From Kitasatospora azatica KCTC 9699 (lineage in GTDB: Bacteria; Actinomycetota; Actinomycetes; Streptomycetales; Streptomycetaceae), in contig NZ_JQMO01000003.1 of the NCBI RefSeq assembly GCF_000744785.1, positions 558,001-622,000 on the forward strand: a stretch of DNA of 64,000 nucleotides. Reading direction: 5' to 3'. Positions 57,239-64,000 of the stretch are shown piece by piece. Below the pieces are notes generated by a model. The model was not told the origin of the DNA. It did no database searches and was given only the letters and a program-made list of their open reading frames with translations. Made by a program: the position numbers and the translations under genes. Within the stretch, counting starts at the first letter, position 1. Each line of letters starts with the position of its first letter.

Positions 57239-58228
57239 TCAGTCGAGCCGGGCCTCGAACGCCAGCGAGCGCGCGAGTTCCTCGATCCGCTCCTCGGCCA
57301 GGCCGCGGGCGCGGAACCAGGCACCGACGTTGCGCACATCGCGCTCCAGGAAGGAGCGGCCGCGCGGATTGGCGATGACGTCGACGATCTGCGGGACGTC
57401 GATGATCACCAATCGGCCCTGGTGGACCAGGATGTTGTACGCCGACAGGTCACCGTGCGCATAGCCGTCGCGGGCCAGCAGCGACAGGCTCCAGCCGAGT
57501 TGGTCCCACAGGTCCTCCAGGTCGGCGTCCTCGGGGCGGACCTGGGCGAGTCGGGGCGCGGCCTGACCGGAGGGGTCGCCGATGAACTCCATCAGGATCT
57601 CGGTGCCCAGGATCTGCACCGGGTAGGGCACCGCCACGCCCGCCTGCCAGAGCCGGGAGAGCGCGGCGAACTCGGCGGCGGCCCACTGGCCGGCGATGGC
57701 CTGCTTGCCGAACTCGGTGCGCTTGGCCATCGCCCGGCTGACCCGGGACTCCTTGTGCGCGCGGCCTTCCAGGTAACCGGAGTCGCGGTGGAACATCCGG
57801 TGTTGGCCGTCGCGGTAGCGCTTGGCGGCCATCAGGGTGCGGCGGTCGGTGCCGGGCACGGCGCGCTCGATCAGGAAGACGTCGCCCTCCTTGCCGGTCT
57901 TGACGATGCCGAGCTCGCTGTCGACGGCGGCCAGCTCGGTGACCACCCAGTCGGGCCGCGGCTCGGGGCCCTTCTCACTGGGCGTCGACTGGTCCCAGGT
58001 GGACCAGCGGTCGCCCTCCGGCGGGCCGTCGACGGACGCGGCCGGCCCCGGCTCGACGTCCTGGTCCTCGAACAACGGGTCGCCGGAGTACCGGTCGGCG
58101 GAGTACTGGTCAGGGGAGAACCGGTCGGCGAAGGCGACGTCGTACGCGTCGTCGTCGAACTTGCGGCGGTTGGAGCCCTTGGAACGGATGCGGCTGAAGG
58201 ACTCGGCGTTGGAAAAGCGCTCGCGCAC
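57239..58228 (-). CDS. RIO-type serine protein kinase
   Basis: A 329-residue cytoplasmic kinase of the RIO1-like family. Seen: an acidic/Tyr-rich N-terminal extension with repeats (DQYSADRYSGD, about 38-50), a kinase lysine in LMAAKRYRDGQHRMF, the RIO-type catalytic loop HGDLSAYNILVHQGRLVIIDVPQ with the metal aspartate, and helical C-terminus. Known: bacterial RIO kinases are widespread but poorly studied. The start (58228) appears to be GTG. No partner gene adjoins. Confidence 0.9.
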   Translation of the reverse strand: MRERFSNAESFSRIRSKGSNRRKFDDDAYDVAFADRFSPDQYSADRYSGDPLFEDQDVEPGPAASVDGPPEGDRWSTWDQSTPSEKGPEPRPDWVVTELAAVDSELGIVKTGKEGDVFLIERAVPGTDRRTLMAAKRYRDGQHRMFHRDSGYLEGRAHKESRVSRAMAKRTEFGKQAIAGQWAAAEFAALSRLWQAGVAVPYPVQILGTEILMEFIGDPSGQAAPRLAQVRPEDADLEDLWDQLGWSLSLLARDGYAHGDLSAYNILVHQGRLVIIDVPQIVDVIANPRGRSFLERDVRNVGAWFRARGLAEERIEELARSLAFEARLD

Positions 58229-58583
58229 TGGGGTGATCTCCTGCGGGAGGGCCCACCGGAGGGTGCGTCAGCGGACGCGTCGTCAGCCGGCGGGCGAGAA
58301 AAGAGGGACGGCGTATGGCGCGCAGGCGAAGGCGCGCCGCATCTCGGCGGCAACCACGGAGGCGCACCTCCCCTCTCTCTCGTCGCAGGGCCCGCTCAGC
58401 GCGGGCCTGTTCCATGCGCTACGCAGGAACTCGACGATCTTATCGGGCGCGGCGCCGCCCGCAAGCGATTTACCAGCCCATCCAGCAAGGCATTGGTCCT
58501 TCTAGGGCAGCCAGTGGCAGCCAGTGGCGTACCTGTTGGTTGATCAGGGGGCATCGGGTCTACCGTCGGGCTCACCGGCGGAA

Positions 58584-58607
58584 TGACGTTCTGGGTCCAG
58601 AACGTCA
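58584..58607 (+). promoter_or_regulatory. Inverted repeat upstream of DJ-1 family gene
   Basis: TGACGTTCTG and CAGAACGTCA form perfect ten-base arms around GGTC, 37 bases before the start codon. It is the clearest signal in the 416-base gap 58229-58644, which also holds a short tandem repeat (GGCAGCCAGT twice near 58508) and no supported gene. An operator or leader hairpin is inferred. Confidence 0.5.
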
Positions 58608-58644
58608 GACCGTGCAGCCCTTCGGAGACAGCGGAGCACCCAAG

Positions 58645-59340
58645 ATGGCCAAGATCCTTTTCGTGATGACCGGCGCCGACTTCTGGACGCTGAACGACGG
58701 CACCAAGCACCCCACCGGCTTCTGGGCCGAGGAGGCCGTAGCGCCGTACCGGACCTTCAAGGCCGCCGGCCATGAGGTCACCGTTGCCACCCCCGGTGGG
58801 GTGGTGCCGCCGCTGGACCGGGCGAGCCTGGCACCCGAGTACAACGGCGGGCAGCAGGGCGCCGACGAGATCGCCGCGGCCCTCGCCTCGATCGAGGAGT
58901 TGCAGCAGCCGGTCAAGCTCGAGGACGTCCAGCTGGCGGAGTACGACGCGGTCTTCTACCCGGGTGGCCACGGCCCGATGGAGGACCTCGCGGTCAACGC
59001 CGACTCCGGGCGCCTGCTCACCCTGGCGCTGACCAGTGGCAAGCCGCTCGGCGTCGTCTGCCACGCGCCGGCCGCGCTGCTCGCCGCCAAGAACGCCGAC
59101 GGCAGCTCGCCGTTCGCCGGCTACCGGCTGACCGCCTTCACCAATGCCGAGGAGATCCAGGGCGGCCTGGCGGCCAAGGCCGAGTGGCTGCTCCAGGACC
59201 GGCTGGTGGAGCTCGGCGTGGACTTCCAGGAGGGCGCGCCGTGGGCCCCCAACGTGGTGGTCGACCGCAACCTGGTCACCGGCCAGAACCCCGCCTCCTC
59301 GGGACCGCTGGCCGTCGAGCTGCTCAAGCTGCTGGGCTGA
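58645..59340 (+). CDS. DJ-1/PfpI family class I glutamine amidotransferase-like protein
   Basis: A 231-residue protein. Seen: FVMTGADFWTLNDGTKHPTGFWAEE at the N-terminus, the elbow LGVVCHAPAALLAA with the reactive cysteine, and VFYPGGHGPMEDL. These fit the Hsp31/YhbO-like branch with proposed glyoxalase or deglycase activity. ATG 58645 follows GGAG. An in-frame continuation after the stop (Ala/Asp repeats to 59538) lacks a start and is not annotated. Confidence 0.92.
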   Translation: MAKILFVMTGADFWTLNDGTKHPTGFWAEEAVAPYRTFKAAGHEVTVATPGGVVPPLDRASLAPEYNGGQQGADEIAAALASIEELQQPVKLEDVQLAEYDAVFYPGGHGPMEDLAVNADSGRLLTLALTSGKPLGVVCHAPAALLAAKNADGSSPFAGYRLTAFTNAEEIQGGLAAKAEWLLQDRLVELGVDFQEGAPWAPNVVVDRNLVTGQNPASSGPLAVELLKLLG

Positions 59341-59385
59341 CCGCGCCGGCCACCGAGCCGGGCCGCACAGGTCGATGCCGCCACT

Positions 59386-59421
<36 letters not shown>

Positions 59422-59583
59422 ATCTGCCTGGCTCTGGTGGCCGGCCTGGCAGCCGCCCCGAACGCCCGGCGCCTGCTCGGCCCGGCGATCGACGCGCTGC
59501 CGGCCGGCCTCCTGACCGGGCTTTCGGCCCAGGACTGACCCGCCGGACCAGAACCAACCCACCGGAGCAGAACTGACTGCCCC

Positions 59584-61383
59584 TCAGATTCCCGCCGCCT
59601 GCCGAAGCGCGAACTGCCGGACCACCGGTGGGATCCGGTAGTGCGGCAGGGCGTCGCGGTGCGGCTGGTCGCGGCGGACCAGGCGCAGGTCGCAGAGCCG
59701 GTCCAGCAGGTCGTCCACCCGGGCCGCGCCGAGGCCGAGCAGGTCGGCGGCCTCCTGCAGGGTGAAGCCGGCCGCGGCCAGGGTGCCGAGCCCTGCGGTC
59801 AGCCGCAGGTCGCTCGGCTCGGCCCCGGCCAGGCACCGCGACAGGTAGGCCCGCAGGTCGAGGTCGCCGACCGAGAGTTCGTCCAGGCAGAGCGGGCTCT
59901 CCAGCAGCTCGGCGAGCCGGGCCAGCGGCCAGTGCGGCCGGGACACCAGCCGGGCCCCGGCGATCCGCACGGCCAGCGGCAGCAGCCCGCAGGCCCGGAC
60001 GATCCGGTCGGCGGCGGCCGGCTCCGCGCCCACCCGGCAGGCCCCCGCGATCCGCGCGAGCAGGTCCACGGCCTCCGCCGGGTCGAGCTCGCCGATCTCG
60101 AGGAGTTGCCCGCCGGTCAGTCCGGACAGCCGCGAACAGCTGGTGACCACCGTGGCGCAGGAGCCCGTGGTCGGCAGCAGCGGCCGGACCTGCGCCTCGG
60201 TCGATGCGTTGTCGAGCAGGATCAGGATCCGGCGGCCGTGCAGCCGCTCGCGGTAGAGCCGGATCCGGTCGGCCAGCAGCTCGGGCACCGCCTCGCTGGG
60301 CAGACCGGTGGCGCGCAGCAACTCGGCGAGCGCGTCGGTCGGATGGCACGGTGTCCCGTCGGGGGCCCGCAGGTCGATGTAGAGCAGGCCGCCGGAGTAG
60401 CCGTCGCAGACCTCCCGCGCCACGCTGTTCACCAGGGTGGACTTGCCCGCGCCACCCGGGCCGGAGACCACCAGCAGGGTCCACTCGCTGGGCGCCGACG
60501 GCTCGGGGGCCAGCAGCTCGCGCAGTTCGGCCACGACGGCCCGCCGGCCCACGAAGTCGGCCGCTCCGGGTGGTAACTGGCTGGCACTGCCGAGCAGTTG
60601 CACCGGCCTGGGCGCGCAGTTCAGTCCGGGGACGTCGACCTCGCGGCGGCCCTCGATGACGGCCTGCTGCAGGCGCTGCAGGACCACCCCGGGCTGCAGG
60701 CCCAACTCCTCTACCAGCAGCCTGCGCACCGCGTCGAAGACCAGCAGCGCTTCGACCTGGCGGCCGGTGCGGTAGAGCGCGATCATCTGCTGGGCGCGCA
60801 ACCGCTCGCGGAACGGGTGGGCGGCGACCAACTGGTCCAGGGCGGCCAGCGCCTCGTCGTACTGGCCCAGGCCTAGCCGCACGTCGATCGCCGACTCGGC
60901 GACCACCAGGTGCCGTTCGGCCAGCCGGATGCTCTCCTGCTGGACCAGCGGTGAGCGTTCCATCCCGTCGAACGGCCGGCCACGCCACAGGGCCAGTGCC
61001 CGTTGGAACAGGGCGTCGGCGCGTTCGAGTTCGCCGCGCCGGGCGGCGGCTGCCGCCTCGCCGGCCAGCGCCTCGAAGCGGCCGAGGTCGATCTCCTGCG
61101 GGTCGAGGGCGAGCAGGTAACCGCCCGGTCTGCTGAGCACTCTGGGCCGCTCACCCGGCCGCTGCAGCGCCTTGCGCAGGTAGTGGATGTTCACCTGAAG
61201 GTTCTTTGCCGCCGTACGCGGCGGATTCCCCCACCAGAGCGCCTCGGTGAGGCGCTGGGTCGACAACGTGCTGTTCGGCAGACAGAGCAGCGCGGCGAGC
61301 AGGAACCTCGGTTTCCCCGAACCGAGTTCGACCCGCTCCTCCCCGATGCTCACCTCGAGCGGACCCAGCAGACTGAACTCCAT
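59584..61383 (-). CDS. SARP/AfsR-type regulator with NB-ARC ATPase domain
   Basis: A 599-residue transcription activator. Order: OmpR-type winged helix (LLGPLEVSIGEERVELG to about 95), bacterial transcription activator domain (about 98-245: LGRFEALAGEAAAAARRG, then RQVEALLVFDAVRRLL), an NB-ARC ATPase with Walker A GPGGAGKST (about residue 310) and downstream LLDNAS, and a C-terminal winged-helix part. Known: SARPs switch on secondary-metabolite clusters and AfsR-like versions answer kinase signals. It lies at the end of a minus-strand operon with GAF, S8 and TPR genes, 79 bases behind the GAF gene. Confidence 0.92.
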   Translation of the reverse strand: MEFSLLGPLEVSIGEERVELGSGKPRFLLAALLCLPNSTLSTQRLTEALWWGNPPRTAAKNLQVNIHYLRKALQRPGERPRVLSRPGGYLLALDPQEIDLGRFEALAGEAAAAARRGELERADALFQRALALWRGRPFDGMERSPLVQQESIRLAERHLVVAESAIDVRLGLGQYDEALAALDQLVAAHPFRERLRAQQMIALYRTGRQVEALLVFDAVRRLLVEELGLQPGVVLQRLQQAVIEGRREVDVPGLNCAPRPVQLLGSASQLPPGAADFVGRRAVVAELRELLAPEPSAPSEWTLLVVSGPGGAGKSTLVNSVAREVCDGYSGGLLYIDLRAPDGTPCHPTDALAELLRATGLPSEAVPELLADRIRLYRERLHGRRILILLDNASTEAQVRPLLPTTGSCATVVTSCSRLSGLTGGQLLEIGELDPAEAVDLLARIAGACRVGAEPAAADRIVRACGLLPLAVRIAGARLVSRPHWPLARLAELLESPLCLDELSVGDLDLRAYLSRCLAGAEPSDLRLTAGLGTLAAAGFTLQEAADLLGLGAARVDDLLDRLCDLRLVRRDQPHRDALPHYRIPPVVRQFALRQAAGI

Positions 61384-61462
61384 TCGTCCCCTCCCCGATG
61401 CTGGAACGGTCCGTACACACAGTGCAACACTGCGTCAACTCCGCAGTATCCTCGCCAGATGA

Positions 61463-62122
61463 TCACAAACCGTCAACGGGGCCTGTGGCCAGTGTTTCGG
61501 CCAAAGCCTGCAGCAGCCGGCGGCCGGCCGCCCGCCGGTCGGTCGGCAGCGCGGTGAACGCCCGGGCCAGGTCGGCCACGTCGGCGAGTTCGGCGGGGCC
61601 CTCACCACGCAGCAACTTCCGTGCGCCCCGGGCTCGTTGGACCAGCGCAAAGGCGGTGGCCGCCTGCTGGGCGAACAGGCCCAGCCAGTCGAGGTCGCGC
61701 AGACTGGAGCGCTGTGCCGGGTCCCGGTCGAGGACTTCGAGTACGCCGATCACCCGGTCGCCGTCCAGCAGCGGGGCGGCCATCAGCGCACGGGGGACGT
61801 AGCGGGTGGACTCGGCGATGGCGCGGTCGAAGACGCCGTGCTCGGCCAGGTCGTCCACGATGACCGGTTCCCCGGAAACCAGCACCCAGCCGGCGATGCC
61901 CCGGGTCGCCGAGAAGCGCTCGCCGACCAGGAACTCCTCCCCCTCGCCGGAGACGGCCTCGAAGACCAGCTCGTCCGCTGCCGGATCGTGCCCGATGATC
62001 GAGCTGGCCCGGGCCCCGAAGACGCCGCGTGCGGCCTCCACGACCGACTGCAGCAACTCCCGGTCGCCGGCCTCGGACTCGGTGACGGCGAGGGCGGTGG
62101 CGAGGGCGTCCTGACGGTTCAA
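61463..62122 (-). CDS. GAF domain protein
   Basis: A 219-residue soluble sensor-like protein. Residues about 10-160 form a GAF domain (LLQSVVEAARGVFGARASSIIG, RGIAGWVLVSGEPVIVDDLAEHG, RALMAAPLLDGDRVIGVLEVLDR). The last 60 residues are helical. Its TTG start at 62122 overlaps the S8 stop (TTGA) and follows AGGAG, so it is translationally coupled. Known: GAF domains bind small molecules or haem. In an operon with a peptidase and a SARP it may sense the signal that controls them. Confidence 0.88.
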   Translation of the reverse strand: MNRQDALATALAVTESEAGDRELLQSVVEAARGVFGARASSIIGHDPAADELVFEAVSGEGEEFLVGERFSATRGIAGWVLVSGEPVIVDDLAEHGVFDRAIAESTRYVPRALMAAPLLDGDRVIGVLEVLDRDPAQRSSLRDLDWLGLFAQQAATAFALVQRARGARKLLRGEGPAELADVADLARAFTALPTDRRAAGRRLLQALAETLATGPVDGL

Positions 62123-62958
62123 CGGGTACTCCTGACGTTCGCCGCGGTGAGATGGAGCAGGCTCTTGACCTGGAAGGGCGTCAGCCCCGGGTGGCTGCCG
62201 ATGAGTCGGGCGCAGAGCCCGGCGACGTGCGGGGTGGCGAAGCTGTTGCCGGTGCACTGGCGGGTGCCGCCGTCCAGCCAGGCCACCGGGACGTCGACGC
62301 CGCGGGCGAAGAACTCGACCGGCGGCACCGGGTTGTAGATCACGTGCTCGGGGTCGGGCAGGTCGTGGCTGCCGACCGAGATCACCGAGGAGAAGCGCCA
62401 CGGGAAGCTCTCGATCCGCAGGTTGTGCGCGGAGGCGACCAGCACGGTGCCGGAGAAGTACGCGGAGTCGGCGAGTTCGTGCAGCCGCAGGACGAAGTCG
62501 CGTTTGGCGGTGGACAGGCTCATGTTGATCACGTCGAAGCGCTGCTCGACCGCCCAGCGCAGCCCGGCCAGCAGGGCGTCGCCGGTGCCGGAGAAGCCCG
62601 AGCCGAGCACTCGCAGGCTGACCAGGTCGCAGTCGGGCGCCAGCGAGCGGATGATGCCCGCGCAGGCGGTGCCGTGGCCGCAGGTGTCGCCGACCGGGTC
62701 CGGTTCGACCCGCAGCTGTCCGTCGGGCGCGGCGGTCACCGTGTGGGCGCCGGCCAGCGGGCCGACCGCGGGGTGGTCCGGGGCCACTCCGCTGTCCAGG
62801 ACGCAGACCCGAACTCCCCGACCGGTGCTCCGACTTGCCTCGGGCTCTGGGTGCGGGCCCGGCCAGGCGTTCTGCAGCGAGAGCTGCACGCCCGTCAGGT
62901 CGGTCAGCCGCCAGCTGAGCGGTTCGCCGCCCGGGCGCTTCCAGTGCGGCACGGTCAT
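62119..62958 (-). CDS. S8 family (subtilisin) serine peptidase without signal peptide
   Basis: A 279-residue cytoplasmic subtilase. Catalytic triad: Asp in VCVLDSGVAPDHPAV, His in DTCGHGTACAGI, Ser in TGNSFATPHVAGLC. No signal peptide or propeptide, so it probably acts inside the cell, perhaps in signalling or cleavage of a specific partner. ATG 62958 overlaps the upstream TPR gene (ATGA). The region between Asp and His is shorter than in secreted subtilisins. It pairs with TPR, GAF and SARP proteins in a tight operon whose function is not known. Confidence 0.92.
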   Translation of the reverse strand: MTVPHWKRPGGEPLSWRLTDLTGVQLSLQNAWPGPHPEPEASRSTGRGVRVCVLDSGVAPDHPAVGPLAGAHTVTAAPDGQLRVEPDPVGDTCGHGTACAGIIRSLAPDCDLVSLRVLGSGFSGTGDALLAGLRWAVEQRFDVINMSLSTAKRDFVLRLHELADSAYFSGTVLVASAHNLRIESFPWRFSSVISVGSHDLPDPEHVIYNPVPPVEFFARGVDVPVAWLDGGTRQCTGNSFATPHVAGLCARLIGSHPGLTPFQVKSLLHLTAANVRSTR

Positions 62959-64000
62959 CGCGGTCCGACTCCGTCACCTAGTGCCAACGCCCGGGCGGCG
63001 CCGACCTGGTGACCCTTCTCCGCGAAGGCTCGGGCGGCCCGGGCGGCGACGGCGCGGGCCTGGGCGTGGTCGCCCGCCGTCAGCAGTACCTCGGCCCGAC
63101 CGAGCAGTGCGTGGGCCTGGCCGACCGGGGAGTCGGTGGCCGCCGCGGCTCGGACCGCCTCGGCGGCGAGCTCGCGGGCTCGGGTGAACTCCCCCTGCCG
63201 GGCGAGCAGTCGGGCGTGCAGGGTGTTGCGCTCGGCCAGTTGCAGGGGGGAGTCGGTCGGGCCGTGCTGGTCGACCAGGAGCGCCGAGGCCTCAGCCACC
63301 CGGGCCTGGTCCAGCAGGAGCGCGGCGAGCGCGCTGGTCGCCGTCTCGAAGGTGGCCGCATCGCCTGACCGGCTGCTGAGTTCGCGGGCCTGGCGGAACC
63401 GCTCCTCGGCCGCCCGGGGCGCTGCCGCGAGCGTCTCCACCAGGCCCGCGAAGGTCTGGATCGCCGCCTGCGGCGCCGCCACCCCCAGCTCCTCCGCGAT
63501 CCGGCCGGCCTCTGCCACCAGGGCGCGGGCCTCGTCGTGCTGTCCGCCCATGGCGAGCAGCACGGCCAGCGGGCAGCAGAGCGCGGCCCGCACGGCCGGT
63601 CGGCCGCCGGCGTGTGCGGCCAGCAGTTCCCGGCACCGGGCGACTGCGGCGCCGGCCGGTTCGGGGCCGAGCCAGAGCGTCACCGCCAGTCCGCCGAGCG
63701 CGGTGGCCTGCTCCAGCACCGCACCGGACCGGTGCGCACAGCGCAGTGCGGCCTCGAACTCGCGGGCGGCCTCGACGTACCGCCCGCGCGCCTGGCGGCC
63801 GTGGGCGACCGCGAGGCGGGCCCGGGCCTGTCCGAGGTCGTCGGCGGCGGCGGTGAAGACCGGGAGCAACTGACTGGCCGTACTGAGCAGCTGGGACATT
63901 CCGGTGTCGGGGAGTTCCAGGTAGGCGAGCTGCAGCCGGGCGTGCGCGAGCAGGCAGGGGTCGGGAGTGACACCAGGCCCGCCCGTGCCGGCAGCCGACG
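62955..64000 (-). CDS. TPR-rich protein, partial (continues past the window edge)
   Basis: At least 348 residues are visible; the frame is open to base 64000, so the N-terminus lies outside. Seen: repeated helical units (for example QARARLAVAHGRQARGRYVEAAREFEAAL and ARELAAEAVRAAAATDSPVGQAHALLGRAEVLL) consistent with TPR repeats. An internal ATG at 63899 could mimic a start, but coding character continues beyond it (HARLQLAYLELPDTG). It overlaps the S8 gene by ATGA. An N-terminal ATPase domain is likely by analogy, but unseen. Confidence 0.82.
   Translation of the reverse strand, partial: SAAGTGGPGVTPDPCLLAHARLQLAYLELPDTGMSQLLSTASQLLPVFTAAADDLGQARARLAVAHGRQARGRYVEAAREFEAALRCAHRSGAVLEQATALGGLAVTLWLGPEPAGAAVARCRELLAAHAGGRPAVRAALCCPLAVLLAMGGQHDEARALVAEAGRIAEELGVAAPQAAIQTFAGLVETLAAAPRAAEERFRQARELSSRSGDAATFETATSALAALLLDQARVAEASALLVDQHGPTDSPLQLAERNTLHARLLARQGEFTRARELAAEAVRAAAATDSPVGQAHALLGRAEVLLTAGDHAQARAVAARAARAFAEKGHQVGAARALALGDGVGPR

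Overview
The window reads as a chromosomal segment of a Streptomyces-like actinomycete (Streptomyces, Kitasatospora or Streptacidiphilus type). Supporting signs are very high GC, frequent GTG and TTG starts, many secreted hydrolases, a family 2B encapsulin beside a 2-methylisoborneol synthase relic, a SARP/AfsR-type regulator, a Methyltransf_19 (DUF574) methyltransferase and a UTRA GntR regulator. I saw no rRNA, tRNA, CRISPR array, complete insertion sequence or replication origin. All family names come from reading motifs, not from searches.

0-11.7 kb: a GH1 beta-glucosidase, a three-gene unit (unknown protein, MoxR ATPase, VWA metallopeptidase-like protein), and a polymorphic toxin (restriction-endonuclease-fold type) broken by one missing base with its immunity gene intact. 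A relic of a second GH1 gene with its own operator follows. Then come MerR and TetR regulators and a Pro/His-rich protein coupled to a DUF4239 (bestrophin-like) membrane protein. 11.7-24.8 kb: a secreted M4 metalloprotease, a membrane protein, a frameshifted TetR facing an NAD(P)-binding protein, and the encapsulin locus, where the shell gene is intact but its terpene cyclase cargo is deleted and interrupted. Further on are a pentapeptide-repeat protein, an O-methyltransferase, a DedA protein and a G1 glutamic peptidase.

24.8-33.6 kb: a multidomain phosphoesterase, a GntR regulator, an HtrA-like protease, a GNAT relic, a papain-like peptidase, and the most interesting locus of the window. This is a 26-residue peptide gene (33500-33580, minus) ending in AWYHWY, followed by a cytochrome P450. 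The peptide closely resembles the AWYIWY core of tryptorubin A, so the pair is probably a minimal atropopeptide-type RiPP cluster with a variant core.

33.9-47.8 kb: a methyltransferase; a MarR/SnoaL-like divergent pair with two identical operators; AraC, quinone oxidoreductase and YbdK-type ligase genes; a structured leader with mutually exclusive hairpins ahead of a Pro-rich protein and a deacetylase-glycosyltransferase fusion; a PAP2 phosphatase; an HdeD-like protein; a TetR/MFS efflux pair; a second DedA; and a NADAR protein. 47.9-64 kb: a secreted trypsin and M14 carboxypeptidase, an MFS transporter with a 24-bp repeat tail, a PI-PLC-like enzyme, a protein made of LSIGS-type repeats, several gene relics, an alcohol dehydrogenase, an LRR protein, a RIO-type kinase and a DJ-1 family protein. 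The segment ends with a minus-strand operon (TPR protein running off the edge, S8 peptidase, GAF protein, SARP-NB-ARC regulator).

Two themes recur. One is secreted degradation (M4, G1, C1, S1 and M14 peptidases and two phospholipase-type enzymes). The other is gene decay: at least eight relics or frameshifts, some of which could be sequencing errors.
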